A DNA stretch of 64,000 bases from Tsuneonella deserti (GTDB taxonomy: Bacteria; Pseudomonadota; Alphaproteobacteria; Sphingomonadales; Sphingomonadaceae): positions 1,189,001 to 1,253,000 of the forward strand of contig NZ_BMKL01000001.1 in NCBI RefSeq assembly GCF_014644315.1, in the 5' to 3' direction. Positions 53,750 to 63,816 of the stretch are shown in pieces. The position numbers and the translations under genes are program-made. Position 1 is the stretch's first letter, and every line of letters starts with the position of its first letter. The notes below the pieces were generated by a model. That model saw only the letters and a list, made by a program, of their open reading frames with translations, ran no database searches and was not told the origin of the DNA.

Positions 53750-55596
53750 CAGTTCCGGCTCAGCCCGCGAAGGTCGCGCACCGCTCCGCGGGCCGCGCTG
53801 GTCGTCATTGCGGCATAAGCCTGCAGCGCGGTAGAAACCACACGTCGACGGGGTTTGGCCGGACGAAATCCGCGTTCCGAAATGGCCGCGCTTCTGCGCG
53901 CGAGCTCCTCTGCGGGGACGGCAAGGTTTATCGTACGCCTAGGTATGTCGATCTCAATGCGGTCGCCATCTTGGACGAGCGCGATTACGCCCCCTTCAGC
54001 CGCTTCCGGGCTGACGTGGCCGATCGACAGGCCCGAAGTGCCGCCCGAAAAGCGTCCGTCCGTAATCAGCGCGCAGTCTGCTCCGAGACCCTTCGATTTG
54101 AGGTAGCTCGTGGGGTAGAGCATTTCCTGCATGCCCGGACCTCCGCGGGGCCCTTCGTACCGGATCACAACGACATCGCCGGCAGCTACCTGGTCGGTGA
54201 GGATCGCAGCGACCGCCGCATCCTGGCTTTCGAACACCCTGGCCGGGCCTGCAAAGGTCAGGATATGTTCGTCGACTCCGGCAGTCTTTACGATGCACCC
54301 GTCCTTTGCGAGGTTGCCAAAGAGGACCGCCAGACCGCCATCCTGGCTGAAAGCGTGGTCCCGGGAACGGATCACTCCTTCCCTGCGGTCGGTATCCAGC
54401 GCGTCCCAGCGCCTGCTTTGGCTGAAGGCAGTCTGCGTGGGCACACCGCCCGGCGCGGCGCGGTAGAAATCCTGTATCGCCGGGTTGTTGGTAAGCCTCA
54501 CGTCCCAATCGGCGAGCGCATCGCCAAGCGTCGGACTGTGAACGGTCGGCAAGGCTGTATGGAGCAGCCCCGCGCGATCGAGCTCGCCGAGGATGCCCAT
54601 GATGCCCCCGGCGCGGTGGACATCCTCCATGTGGACATCGCTTTTGGCCGGCGCCACCTTGCACAGGCAGGGAACGTTCCGGCTGAGCCGGTCGATATCC
54701 GCCATCGTGAAATCCACTCCGGCCTCGTGTGCGGCGGCGAGCAGGTGAAGCACGGTGTTCGTTGAACCACCCATCGCGATGTCGAGGCTCATTGCATTCT
54801 CGAACGCTTCGAAGCTCGCGATGCTTCGTGGCAAGGCGCTTTCGTCCCCCTCGCGGTAATACCGCTCGCAGAGAGCCACCGCGAGGCGGCCAGCCCGTTC
54901 GAACAGGCCCTGACGGTCGGAATGGGTCGCGAGGACCGAGCCGTTCCCCGGTAGCGAAAGGCCGAGCGCCTCAGTCAGACAGTTCATCGAATTGGCGGTG
55001 AACATCCCCGAACACGAGCCGCACGTGGGGCATGCCGCGCGTTCGATATCGGCCACTTCCTCGTCCGTGTAGCTCTCGTCGCCTGCGGCCACCATTGCGT
55101 CGACGAGGTCGAGGGCGACCTCCCTTCCCTTCAGGATTACCTTGCCGGCTTCCATCGGCCCGCCCGAGACGAACACTGCGGGAATGTTGATCCGCAGAGC
55201 CGCCATCAACATCCCTGGCGTGATCTTGTCGCAATTGGAGATGCATACCATTGCGTCTGCGCAATGCGCGTTGACCATGAACTCGACGCTGTCGGCGATC
55301 AATTCGCGACTGGGCAGAGAGTAAAGCATGCCATCATGCCCCATCGCTATGCCATCATCGACCGCTATCGTGTTGAATTCCTTGGCCACCCCGCCGGCTG
55401 CCTCGATCTCGCGCGCGACAAGTTGCCCGAGGTCCTTGAGATGAACATGTCCGGGTACGAACTGTGTGAAGGAATTCACCACGGCGATGATGGGCTTGCC
55501 GAAATCGGCGTCCTTCATGCCGGTGGCACGCCACAGCCCGCGTGCGCCCGCCATGTTGCGGCCGTGGGTTGATGTGCGGGAGCGAAGTTCGGGCAT
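53749..55596 (-). CDS. ilvD: Dihydroxy-acid dehydratase
   Basis: Iron-sulfur dehydratase of branched-chain amino acid and pantothenate synthesis, making 2-oxoisovalerate and 2-oxo-3-methylvalerate. The 615-residue protein shows the cluster cysteines in [12 protein letters not shown] near residue 122 and [17 protein letters not shown] near 193, and the conserved GGPMEAGK. No attenuator-like leader could be seen in the 67 nt upstream. A housekeeping gene at the head of a coupled run. Confidence 0.96.
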   Translation of the reverse strand: MPELRSRTSTHGRNMAGARGLWRATGMKDADFGKPIIAVVNSFTQFVPGHVHLKDLGQLVAREIEAAGGVAKEFNTIAVDDGIAMGHDGMLYSLPSRELIADSVEFMVNAHCADAMVCISNCDKITPGMLMAALRINIPAVFVSGGPMEAGKVILKGREVALDLVDAMVAAGDESYTDEEVADIERAACPTCGSCSGMFTANSMNCLTEALGLSLPGNGSVLATHSDRQGLFERAGRLAVALCERYYREGDESALPRSIASFEAFENAMSLDIAMGGSTNTVLHLLAAAHEAGVDFTMADIDRLSRNVPCLCKVAPAKSDVHMEDVHRAGGIMGILGELDRAGLLHTALPTVHSPTLGDALADWDVRLTNNPAIQDFYRAAPGGVPTQTAFSQSRRWDALDTDRREGVIRSRDHAFSQDGGLAVLFGNLAKDGCIVKTAGVDEHILTFAGPARVFESQDAAVAAILTDQVAAGDVVVIRYEGPRGGPGMQEMLYPTSYLKSKGLGADCALITDGRFSGGTSGLSIGHVSPEAAEGGVIALVQDGDRIEIDIPRRTINLAVPAEELARRSAAISERGFRPAKPRRRVVSTALQAYAAMTTSAARGAVRDLRGLSRN

Positions 55597-55663
55597 CGAT
55601 GCAGTCCTTGGCCTATAGCACCAGCACTAAGGCAAGAGCGTCGACGCGCGAAGGCGGTTTTGC

Positions 55664-56389
55664 TTAGGCCGCCTCAAGGAGCGATGCCACCTGCCGGGCC
55701 ACTTGGGCAATCATCTTCGCCCAGATTGCTTGACCGTTCCCCTCGGCGATGAGGTCCTGCCGCACCTCGATTGCCAGGTAAGGTCGACCTCGCGCTTCGG
55801 CGTGGCGGTTCATCGTCGCGTTGAGCTGGCGGCCCGAATAAGGCTCGTTATCGCCAACCATGAGACCGTATTGCTCAAACAATCGGATGCCATGAAGTGC
55901 GGCGCGATCATCCTGATTGTAGAGGATCCCGACTTGCCATGGGCGGGACGCCGGCGCGCTGCGAAGTGACGGCGTGAAGCTGTGAAGTGAAACGATCAGC
56001 GCAGGCTCGGCGTCATCGAGCCAGCTAGCAAGGGCGCCATGATAGGGCCGGTGGAACCGCTGGAGGCGCTTCTCCCGGTCGATCCCGATGTTTCCGGGGA
56101 TCACATGGCCATCGCTCGTTTCGGGAATGACGGCCGGATTGTCCTCTTCGCGGTGCAGGTCGCACACGAGCCGGCTTATCGTGGCGAGGTGCGCGGGGAT
56201 GCCCGGCTCGGCGGCCAGACGCTCGGCGACCGCCTCGACCCCGATATCGACGGCAATGTGCTCCCGAAGGAGTGCTGGATCGATACCCAGGTCAATGTCG
56301 GCGGGAACGTGATTTGAGGCGTGGTCGGCAACCAGTACGATCCCGCCCCTCCGCATATTGCCGATGTGACGCCATGACTGCTCGCTCAT
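55664..56389 (-). CDS. N-formylglutamate amidohydrolase
   Basis: Zinc hydrolase family that frees formate from N-formylglutamate in histidine breakdown, though many members have other amide substrates. The 241-residue protein has VADHASNHVP near the start, VDIGVEAVAERLA, FHRPYHGAL and ALIVSLHSFTP, in the usual order. No hut genes are adjacent, so the substrate is open. The start at 56389 overlaps the ispE stop (ATGA). Confidence 0.85.
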   Translation of the reverse strand: MSEQSWRHIGNMRRGGIVLVADHASNHVPADIDLGIDPALLREHIAVDIGVEAVAERLAAEPGIPAHLATISRLVCDLHREEDNPAVIPETSDGHVIPGNIGIDREKRLQRFHRPYHGALASWLDDAEPALIVSLHSFTPSLRSAPASRPWQVGILYNQDDRAALHGIRLFEQYGLMVGDNEPYSGRQLNATMNRHAEARGRPYLAIEVRQDLIAEGNGQAIWAKMIAQVARQVASLLEAA

Positions 56390-57207
56390 GGGCGCAGTTT
56401 GCCGCTGAGTTGCCACCAGTCCGGGTGCTCCGCGGCAATCTTCCGTGCCGCGGCCTCGCGTGCCTCCTCGGTCGCGTACAGGGCAAAGCAGGTCGCTCCG
56501 GATCCGGACATTCGCGTCAACATCGCGTCAGTTGCGTTCAGTGACGCAAGCAATTGCCCGATCTGCGGGACGATGGTGATTGCGGATGGCTGGAGATCAT
56601 TGCGTCCGGCTCGCAGGATGGCGGAGGCCGGACCATCCGGCAGAGGTCCGCGATCGATACCGTCCCATCCAGCGAATACCGGTCCCGTAGCGAGCGGGAT
56701 GCGGGGGTTCACGAGAAGCACAGGAGTCGCGGCCAAATCATTGTTAATAGGCGTTAATTCGGTCCCCGTCGCGCTCCCCACACACATGTAGCTTTCGACA
56801 CAGGCGGGCACGTCCGCACCGAGCTTTGCGGCGCGGGTGCGCCAATCATCGGGCAGCCCGTGAAGTTGATCGACGATCCGGAAGACCGCACCGGCGTCGG
56901 CCGATCCGCCGCCAAGTCCGGCGGCGACGGGCAAGTTCTTTTCGAGCGTCAATCGCAAGCCTTCCGACCGTGAAAGATGCCCGAGAGCCTTCGTGACGAG
57001 ATTATTAAAAGGATCAGTCAGTTGTGACGCGAACTCACCAACGATTGTCAGCTGATCGCTCGGCGCTGGAGTGGCTTCGAGTACGTCACCGACATCGACG
57101 AAGGCAAACAGGGTCTCGATGTCGTGATAGCCATCCTCGCGCCGACGGCGGACGTGCAGCGCGAGATTGATCTTGGCGTAAGCGATTTCGCGCAAGGCGC
57201 GGATCAC
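56386..57207 (-). CDS. ispE: 4-diphosphocytidyl-2-C-methyl-D-erythritol kinase
   Basis: GHMP kinase of the MEP isoprenoid pathway. The 273-residue protein has AYAKINLALHV at the start, the phosphate loop PVAAGLGGGSADAGA near residue 92, and the third motif MSGSGATCFALY. GTG start at 57207, fixed by the four-base overlap (GTGA) with the ETF-QO stop. Its neighbours are not isoprenoid genes, but carotenoid and quinone synthesis depend on this pathway. Confidence 0.95.
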   Translation of the reverse strand: MIRALREIAYAKINLALHVRRRREDGYHDIETLFAFVDVGDVLEATPAPSDQLTIVGEFASQLTDPFNNLVTKALGHLSRSEGLRLTLEKNLPVAAGLGGGSADAGAVFRIVDQLHGLPDDWRTRAAKLGADVPACVESYMCVGSATGTELTPINNDLAATPVLLVNPRIPLATGPVFAGWDGIDRGPLPDGPASAILRAGRNDLQPSAITIVPQIGQLLASLNATDAMLTRMSGSGATCFALYATEEAREAAARKIAAEHPDWWQLSGKLRP

Positions 57208-58850
57208 ATGTTCGGGTAGTTTGGACCGCCACCGCCTTCGGGAGCAACCCAGGTGATGTTCTGGTTCGGATCCTTGATGTCGCATGTCTTGCAGTGGACG
57301 CAATTCTGCGAATTGATCTGGTATTTCGGTTCCCCGGTCGTCTCGTCGACCAGCCATTCATAGACGCCCGCCGGGCAGTAGAACTGCGATGGGCCACCGT
57401 AGACGCCCAGCTCGCTCCGCTTCTGCAGATCCATGTCTTTTACGACCAGGTGCACCGGCTGATTTTCGGCATGGTTGGTATAGCTGTACGCGACACTGGT
57501 AAGCCGGTCGAAGCTGATCACGCCATCTGGCTTCGGATAAACGATCTTCGGAAACAGGTCAGCGCGCCCGGTCAGTTCATAGTCGGGCTCATGCTTCATC
57601 GCAGGGATGATCGGCATCTTGAGATAGCGAAGCCACATGTCGAGGCCGGCCACGATCGTGCCGAAGTCCCCGCCGAACTTGGCGACGGCCGGCTGTGCGT
57701 TCTGCACCAGCTTGAGCTCATCGGCGATCCAGCTCGACCGTACGGCTGCGTCATAGTCCATGAGGGCGGTCTTTTCCTCGCCGCGGCCGATCGCGGCGGC
57801 CGCTGCCTCGGCAGCTAGCATGCCGCTTTTCATGGCGGTGTGGCTGCCCTTGATGCGAGGGACGTTCACGAAGCCCGCCGCGCAGCCAATCAGCGCACCG
57901 CCCGGAAAAGCCAGCCTGGGTACGCTTTGCCAGCCGCCCTCGTTGATGGCGCGAGCGCCATAGGCGACGCGCTTCCCGCCTTCGAGGTATTCGCGGATCG
58001 CGGGATGCTGCTTCCAGCGCTGGAATTCCTGGAACGGGCTGACCCAGGGATTGCGGTAATCGAGCGCCGTGACGAAGCCGAGCGCGACTTGGCCATTGGC
58101 CTGGTGGTAAAGGAAGCCACCGCCCCAGCTTTCGCTTTCCGAAAGCGGCCAGCCCTGCGTGTGTATGACACGGCCCGGAACGTGCTTGTCCGGCGCAATG
58201 TCCCATATTTCCTTGATGCCGAGGCCATAAACCTGGGGCTGGCAATCAGCCTCGAGATCGAACCTCGCCTTCATTCGCTTGGTCAGGTGGCCGCGCGCCC
58301 CTTCGGCGAACAGCGTGTACTTGGCGTGGATCTCCATGCCGGGCTGGTAATCACCCTTGTGCGAACCGTCGGCCGCGACACCCATGTCCTGGGTTATGAC
58401 ACCCGCCACGGCGCCGTCCTCGCCGACGATCACCTCGGCGGCGGGGAAGCCCGGAAACACCATCACGCCGAGCCCCTCGGCCTGCTCCCCGAGCCACCGG
58501 CACATATTGCCCAGCGAGCCCGTGTAGCAGCCGTCATTCGACATGAACGGGGGCATCATCAGGTGCGGCAGGCTGGTCTTGCCCGACTTGCTGAGTACCC
58601 AGTGCCAATTGTCGGTGACGGGGACTTCAGCCATCGGACAGCTCTCGCGCCAATCGGGCAGCAGCTCATCGAGCGCCTTCGGATCGACCACGGCGCCCGA
58701 GAGGATGTGCGCGCCAATCTCGCTGCCCTTTTCAAGAACAACGACTTCCAGTTCGGAGTTCAGCTGCTTCAGCCTGATCGCGGCCGCGAGGCCGGCAGGG
58801 CCGCCACCGACGATCAGCACGTCGCACGGCATCGATTCTCGTTCGCTCAT
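57204..58850 (-). CDS. Electron transfer flavoprotein-ubiquinone oxidoreductase
   Basis: Passes electrons from ETF (acyl-CoA and amino acid oxidation) to ubiquinone at the membrane. The 548-residue protein starts with the FAD site DVLIVGGGPAGLAAAIRL near residue 9 and ends with the [4Fe-4S] ligands in NCVHCKTCDIKDPNQNI; the quinone-binding middle carries GGGFLYHQANGQVALGFVTA. Length normal. It leads a coupled run with ispE and the amidohydrolase. Confidence 0.96.
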   Translation of the reverse strand: MSERESMPCDVLIVGGGPAGLAAAIRLKQLNSELEVVVLEKGSEIGAHILSGAVVDPKALDELLPDWRESCPMAEVPVTDNWHWVLSKSGKTSLPHLMMPPFMSNDGCYTGSLGNMCRWLGEQAEGLGVMVFPGFPAAEVIVGEDGAVAGVITQDMGVAADGSHKGDYQPGMEIHAKYTLFAEGARGHLTKRMKARFDLEADCQPQVYGLGIKEIWDIAPDKHVPGRVIHTQGWPLSESESWGGGFLYHQANGQVALGFVTALDYRNPWVSPFQEFQRWKQHPAIREYLEGGKRVAYGARAINEGGWQSVPRLAFPGGALIGCAAGFVNVPRIKGSHTAMKSGMLAAEAAAAAIGRGEEKTALMDYDAAVRSSWIADELKLVQNAQPAVAKFGGDFGTIVAGLDMWLRYLKMPIIPAMKHEPDYELTGRADLFPKIVYPKPDGVISFDRLTSVAYSYTNHAENQPVHLVVKDMDLQKRSELGVYGGPSQFYCPAGVYEWLVDETTGEPKYQINSQNCVHCKTCDIKDPNQNITWVAPEGGGGPNYPNM

Positions 58851-58929
58851 CGCTCGGCAGGCTCCGGTTTCATTCGCCGAAACGCTTGATTGCAGCGACG
58901 TGGCAGGTCAAGACCTGAGCTTCTCCGCA

Positions 58930-59673
58930 ATGCCCCGCCAAGCCCCCTCCCCGCTCGAAAGCGATATCGCCGCGGCGCTCCAATGGTGGCGTGAAGCAGG
59001 CGTCGATTCGGACTTCGCCGACGAACCGCGGGCGTGGCTGCAACCGGCGGAGGCATCGCCGCCTGTACCAACAGCCTCCAAACCGCTCCCTCCGGTTCCA
59101 CCCCCAGCCCCAGCTCGCAAACTTGGCGGAGCGCACGAAACCTGGCCCGGCGAACTGCCTGCCTTCCGCCAATGGTGGTTGAGCGAACCGAGCCTCGATC
59201 AAGGAGGGCTGTCGCCGCGCGTCGCGCCTCGGGGCGAAGCGGGGGCCGATCTGATGGTGCTTGTAGCGATGCCCGAAGAACAGGATCGGGACGGGTTGCT
59301 CTCCGGACCGCATGGGCGTCTTCTCGCCGGTTTCCTGCGGGCGGCCGGATTGCCCGGGAATCGAGTCTACCTCGCAAGCGCCCTGGCGCGCCATACGCTG
59401 CTGCCGGATTGGAACGAGTTGGCGTCCGAGGGACTTGCCAAACTGATCTCGCATCACGTCGGCCTCGCGATGCCGAAACGGCTTCTGATCTTCGGACGCA
59501 ACATCCTGCCGCTTTGCGGGCACGATCCGGCGCAACCTCCTGCCGCGTTAACGTTTTTCAACCATGATGGAGGCAGGGTTGATGCGCTTGCTGAAGCGGG
59601 TCTTGAACGGCTGCTGGGCAATCCGCAGTTGCGCGCCGGCTTTTGGAAGCGCTGGCTGAACTGGACGGGGTAA
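58930..59673 (+). CDS. Degenerate uracil-DNA glycosylase-like protein
   Basis: A 247-residue protein related to the family-4/5 uracil-DNA glycosylases. In place of the active GEAPG motif it reads VAMPEEQDRDGLLSGPHGRL; the middle strand is VYLASALARHTLL and the C-terminal HPS-type motif is not present (FFNHDGG). The four cysteines for the iron-sulfur cluster are absent. It may bind DNA without cutting, or have another role. A Pro-rich linker (about 48-65) follows a N-terminal segment. It lies eight bases before a lytic transglycosylase gene. Confidence 0.7.
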   Translation: MPRQAPSPLESDIAAALQWWREAGVDSDFADEPRAWLQPAEASPPVPTASKPLPPVPPPAPARKLGGAHETWPGELPAFRQWWLSEPSLDQGGLSPRVAPRGEAGADLMVLVAMPEEQDRDGLLSGPHGRLLAGFLRAAGLPGNRVYLASALARHTLLPDWNELASEGLAKLISHHVGLAMPKRLLIFGRNILPLCGHDPAQPPAALTFFNHDGGRVDALAEAGLERLLGNPQLRAGFWKRWLNWTG

Positions 59674-59680
59674 AGGATCG

Positions 59681-61450
59681 ATGATCGCGGCACGGCGGCT
59701 CACAATCGCATTGGCGACGGCGGGAGCGATCGCATGCGTCGCGCCCACGCCTGCGATGGCCAGCAGTTCCGCAGCGGAATACTTCCGCGCGCGCGCTACC
59801 TCGAGCAACGTCCCCGAGCTTCTGAGCAAATCCGACCGCGAATGGTACAAGTCACTCTTTGCGGCCATCGACACGCAGGATTGGGCACGGGTCGATGCGA
59901 TGTTCGCCGAGAAGCCCGAGGGGCCACTCCATCAGATCGCCCGCGCAGAGTACTTTTTGCACCCCGCAAGCCCGAAGATTGAGCTGCCCGCGATCGAAAG
60001 CTGGCTCGCGCAGGGTACGAGCCTGCCGCAGGCCACCCAGATCGCAGCCCTCGGCCTGAAGCGCGGACTGGCGTCCATGCCGATCCTGCCCGCCGAGCAG
60101 CAGCTTGTCCCCCAGGGCTACGCTCCGCGCAGGGTGCTACCCGGCAGCGTCAACGACGGTACGATGCCGGCGACCGTCAAGGACGCGATCCTCGAACGTA
60201 TCAAGGCGGACGACCCTCAGGGCGCCCGGGTACTGCTGGATGGGGTGGATGCCAGCTTGTCTGGCGAAGCGCGCGCCGAGTGGCGTCAGCGCGTCGCTTG
60301 GAGCTACTATATCGAAAACCAGGACGCTGCCGCGCTCGCGATGGCCAACACGGTCCGCGACGGGGGTTCGGGCGCGTGGGTAGGAGAAGGCGATTGGGCG
60401 GCCGGCCTCGCAGCCTGGCGGTTGGGAGACTGCGCACAGGCAGCAGAGGGTTTTTCGCGTGCTGCACGCTCCGCGCAGAACCTGGAGCTGATAGCAGGTG
60501 CCTACTACTGGTCGAGTCGCGCTTTGGTCCGGTGCCGCCAGCCTGAAAAGGCGGCCGAACAGCTGCGCGGCGCGGCCCGGCTCGACGAGACGCTCTACGG
60601 GATGCTCGCCCGCGAAGCGCTGGGCCAGGAGCTGCCTGCCGGTCACCGCTCGGCGGATTTTGACCTTGCCGATTGGCAACGCCTGCGTGACGCGCCCAAC
60701 GTCCGGACCGCCGTCGCCCTTGCAGAGATTGGCCGCGATGGGCTCGCGGACGAAGTTCTCCGTCATGAAGCCAAGATCGGCCCGGCTAACGAATACGATG
60801 CGTTGAGTCGTCTCGCCCGCGACCTCGGGCTGCCGTCGACCCAGCTTTGGATGGCTGCCAACGCCCCGAAGGGCGCTCACGCTGAGCCCACCCTGCGCTA
60901 TCCCGCTCCGCGCTGGCAACCGGCGACGGGTTGGAAAGTGGATCCCGCGCTTGCGTTCGCCCACACGCTCCAGGAGTCGCGCTTCCAGGTGAACGCCGTC
61001 AGCCCTGCGCAAGCCAAAGGCCTGATGCAGATCACCCCGATCACGGTGCGTCAGCATGCGCCTCGGCTGAACATGAGCGCAAGCTACGTCAACCTTGCAG
61101 ACCCGGCCACCAACCTCGCCTTTGGTCAGGAGAATCTCGAAATGCTTCGAGACAGCGCGGCGACCGGCGGTTTGCTGCCGAAGATCATGGCGGCCTACAA
61201 TGCGGGCCTTTCTCCTGTGACGCGGTGGAATTCCGAAGTGCGCGATCAGGGCGATCCGCTGCTCTACATGGAAAGCATCCCGTATTGGGAAACACGCGGC
61301 TACGTGGCGATCGTCATGCGGAATTACTGGATGTATGAGCGTCAGGCAGGTGGCGCGAGCGATAGCCGGAAGGCGCTCGCGCAAGGCATGTGGCCAACGT
61401 TCCCCGAGCTGGCCGGCGGCGGCGCGGTTCGACTGACAAGGGCTGACTGA
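59681..61450 (+). CDS. Soluble lytic murein transglycosylase
   Basis: Periplasmic enzyme that cuts peptidoglycan between MurNAc and GlcNAc with an anhydro product. Signal peptide to about residue 27 (ending TPAMASS). A long superhelical region of tetratricopeptide-like helices (about 40-400) precedes the C-terminal lysozyme-like domain, with the catalytic glutamate in HTLQESRFQ near residue 431, the GLMQITP motif and the AYNAG-type closing loop. 589 residues, standard for Slt70-like proteins. Confidence 0.92.
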   Translation: MIAARRLTIALATAGAIACVAPTPAMASSSAAEYFRARATSSNVPELLSKSDREWYKSLFAAIDTQDWARVDAMFAEKPEGPLHQIARAEYFLHPASPKIELPAIESWLAQGTSLPQATQIAALGLKRGLASMPILPAEQQLVPQGYAPRRVLPGSVNDGTMPATVKDAILERIKADDPQGARVLLDGVDASLSGEARAEWRQRVAWSYYIENQDAAALAMANTVRDGGSGAWVGEGDWAAGLAAWRLGDCAQAAEGFSRAARSAQNLELIAGAYYWSSRALVRCRQPEKAAEQLRGAARLDETLYGMLAREALGQELPAGHRSADFDLADWQRLRDAPNVRTAVALAEIGRDGLADEVLRHEAKIGPANEYDALSRLARDLGLPSTQLWMAANAPKGAHAEPTLRYPAPRWQPATGWKVDPALAFAHTLQESRFQVNAVSPAQAKGLMQITPITVRQHAPRLNMSASYVNLADPATNLAFGQENLEMLRDSAATGGLLPKIMAAYNAGLSPVTRWNSEVRDQGDPLLYMESIPYWETRGYVAIVMRNYWMYERQAGGASDSRKALAQGMWPTFPELAGGGAVRLTRAD

Positions 61451-61494
61451 ACGCTCGATCAGCGCCTTGGTTATAGCACTGGCGCGGTGCGCTT

Positions 61495-61509
61495 GTTCTA
61501 TATATGTTC
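61495..61509 (+). promoter_or_regulatory. LexA (SOS) box upstream of the radical SAM gene
   Basis: GTTC-TATATAT-GTTC is an exact match to the alphaproteobacterial LexA site GTTC-N7-GTTC. It lies six bases before the preferred ATG at 61516. The TATATAT core could double as a -10 element, which would give a very short or leaderless transcript repressed by LexA. Confidence 0.75.
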
Positions 61510-61515
61510 TGGCAC

Positions 61516-62601
61516 ATGGAACGGCGCCCCGAATCCGAAGTCAGCGGCAGAGGAGCACAATCGGGTGCAGTTCCACAGCGCTTCGGACTTGCTGCGCGTG
61601 AAGTCGATCGGGACTGGCGCCATCATATGGAGTCGCTCGACGGGCCGCCGGTAAAGTTGCGGACGACGGTCATCGAAGAGCGCCCACGCTCAATCCTCAC
61701 ATTCAACACCTCGCCCGATATTGGCTTCGATCGCTCAATCAACGCGTACCGGGGGTGCGAGCACGGCTGCATATATTGCTTCGCACGGCCGACTCATGCC
61801 TATCACGATCTGTCGCCGGGACTTGACTTCGAAACCCGGCTGTTCGCGAAGCCTGAGGCCGCGCGCCTCTTGCGAGAGACGCTCGCCAAACCCGCGTACC
61901 GGCCTCGTCCGATCGCCATGGGCACCAACACCGATCCATACCAGCCGATCGAGCGGCGCTATCGGATCACCCGGCAAATCCTGGAAGTGTGTCTCGATAC
62001 GCGCCATCCGGTGACGATAACCACGAAGTCGGATCGCGTATGCGATGACATGGATCTGCTTGTAGAACTTGCTGCGCTGGACCTGGTGGCGGTGGGCATC
62101 TCGGTCACGACATTGGATGCAGGTCTGTCGGCGAAGCTGGAGCCTCGCGCGGCGTCGCCGGCCAAGCGGCTTGCCGCGCTTGGCAAGTTGGTGGAGGCGG
62201 GTGTGCCGGCCCACTGCGCCGTCGCGCCCGTCATTCCTGCGATCACCGATAGCTTCATGGAAGAAATCGTAGCCCAGGCAGCCGGCTTGGGGGTACGCTC
62301 GGTGGGCTGGATACCGCTGCGATTGCCGAATGAAGTGGCGCCCCTGTTTCGCGAATGGTTGTCTGTTCACTTTCCCGAACGCGGCGACAAGGTGATGTCG
62401 ATAGTCCGCTCGATCCGCGGAGGGCGCGACAACGATCCGCGCTTTTTCACACGCATGAAACCGAGCGGAGTGTGGGCCGATCTTTTCAGGGCGCGATTTC
62501 GCGTCGCGGCGGCACGGGCGGGAATCGGGAAGCAGCGCTTCGCGCTTGATTCCTCACGCTTTCGTCCGCCGACAGCCAACGGCCAACTGAGATTGCTCTA
62601 A
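61516..62601 (+). CDS. PA0069-family radical SAM protein (SplB-like)
   Basis: A 361-residue radical SAM enzyme with the cluster motif RGCEHGCIYCFARP near residue 79 and the family N-terminal GRGAQSG. The family shares its core with spore photoproduct lyase, and DNA repair is a frequent suggestion, unproved. An ATG four codons earlier (61504) falls inside the LexA box, so the start at 61516 (MERRPESEV) is preferred; it still keeps the conserved GRGAQS segment. The SOS box makes a DNA-damage role likely. Confidence 0.88.
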   Translation: MERRPESEVSGRGAQSGAVPQRFGLAAREVDRDWRHHMESLDGPPVKLRTTVIEERPRSILTFNTSPDIGFDRSINAYRGCEHGCIYCFARPTHAYHDLSPGLDFETRLFAKPEAARLLRETLAKPAYRPRPIAMGTNTDPYQPIERRYRITRQILEVCLDTRHPVTITTKSDRVCDDMDLLVELAALDLVAVGISVTTLDAGLSAKLEPRAASPAKRLAALGKLVEAGVPAHCAVAPVIPAITDSFMEEIVAQAAGLGVRSVGWIPLRLPNEVAPLFREWLSVHFPERGDKVMSIVRSIRGGRDNDPRFFTRMKPSGVWADLFRARFRVAAARAGIGKQRFALDSSRFRPPTANGQLRLL

Positions 62602-62727
62602 ATTTTTCTTGCTTCGCCGGGCACTGAATGGGTTTCTGAGCATTAAGTGTCTTAAGCGACCTGGTATGGCATTGCCGCGCCGTTGCGTCGGATCATACAA
62701 AGCACTGCCGCGAGGTCGATAATCCCA

Positions 62728-63801
62728 ATGAAGGACGATAAGAGGATCGCGCAGGATCCGATCGACTTCGGCCATCCCCAATCCAGGCAAAAGTCCGCCA
62801 AGCCCTACGAAAGCTTCGAGGGAGCGTCCGGCCTTCTGTTCGAACAGGCGATGGCGCAGACGCGGATGGCGGTGTGCCTTACCGATCCGAACCAGCCCGA
62901 CGACCCAATCGTCTTCTGCAACGATGCCTTCGAACGCTTGACCGGCTATACCGCCGCCGAAATTATTGGTCGCAACTGCCGCTTTCTTCAGGGCGCCCAG
63001 TCCGATCCACGCCAGGTCGCCAAGATGCGACGCGCGATCGAGCAGGAAGATGTCGCGATCTTTGAAATCCTCAATTACCGAAAAGACGGGACGCCGTTCT
63101 GGAATGCGCTCCATCTCGGACCGATCTACGATAGCGATGGGCGTCTCAAGTACTTCTTCGGCAGCCAGTGGGACGTGACTGATATTCATCTTGCGCGCGC
63201 GGAAGAGCGCCACGCCAAGGAAATGGCGCGGGAGGTGTCACACCGCCTGAAAAACGTCTTCGCCGTGATTGCCGGGATCGTGAACATTACTGGCCGGTCG
63301 ATGCAGGCAAAACAGGTTTCAAAGAAGATCAACGAACGGATTCATGCCCTCGGGCGCTCGTACGAGCCCACGCTCGACGAAGCATTCCTCGGCACGACCG
63401 AGGTGGGTCAGTCGATCCGCGCCGTGCTGAGGCCGTACGATCCCGAGGGCGACCGGATCATCTGTGAGGGTGAGCATGTGCGTAGCGAGCCGAACGCGAT
63501 CTCCGCAGTCGGCCTCACACTTCACGAACTCGCCGCCAACGCATCGAAGTATGGCGCACTGTCGAACGAAACCGGCACGATCGACGTCACGTGGAAGCAC
63601 GTGTCTGACAAACACGGCCGCCAAGCGTTGGTGGTCAGTTGGAAAGAACGCGGCGGGCCTCCGATTTCCGGTGAACCGGAGATGACGGGTACCGGATTTA
63701 ACATCAGCAGTGCCCTATTGAGTCACTCTCGCGGGGTCATCGAACCGGTTTGGGAGGCCGACGGACTGCGGGTCGAAATCTCCCTCCCCCTTTCGCATTA
63801 G
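62728..63801 (+). CDS. LOV-domain blue-light sensor histidine kinase (HWE/HisKA_2)
   Basis: A 357-residue soluble kinase. Residues about 35-155 form a LOV-type PAS domain with the photoactive Cys84 in GRNCRFLQG, which forms a flavin adduct in blue light. The kinase has its phospho-accepting His172 in EVSHRLKNVFAV and an N-box LHELAANASKYGALS near 265, the HWE/HisKA_2 arrangement known from Erythrobacter LOV kinases. No membrane segment. The start MKDDKRIAQ at 62728 is the first ATG with the domain order intact. A response regulator follows 15 nt later. Confidence 0.92.
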   Translation: MKDDKRIAQDPIDFGHPQSRQKSAKPYESFEGASGLLFEQAMAQTRMAVCLTDPNQPDDPIVFCNDAFERLTGYTAAEIIGRNCRFLQGAQSDPRQVAKMRRAIEQEDVAIFEILNYRKDGTPFWNALHLGPIYDSDGRLKYFFGSQWDVTDIHLARAEERHAKEMAREVSHRLKNVFAVIAGIVNITGRSMQAKQVSKKINERIHALGRSYEPTLDEAFLGTTEVGQSIRAVLRPYDPEGDRIICEGEHVRSEPNAISAVGLTLHELAANASKYGALSNETGTIDVTWKHVSDKHGRQALVVSWKERGGPPISGEPEMTGTGFNISSALLSHSRGVIEPVWEADGLRVEISLPLSH

Positions 63802-63816
63802 CCAGGAAGACAAAAC

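Noticed and set aside
60137..61384. 415-codon minus-strand frame opposite the lytic transglycosylase
   Set aside because: No recognisable motif, and the plus strand there carries a complete Slt-type protein.
61504..61515. ATG at 61504 as the start of the radical SAM gene
   Set aside because: It lies inside the exact LexA box; the ATG at 61516 keeps the conserved N-terminus and leaves the operator outside the coding region.
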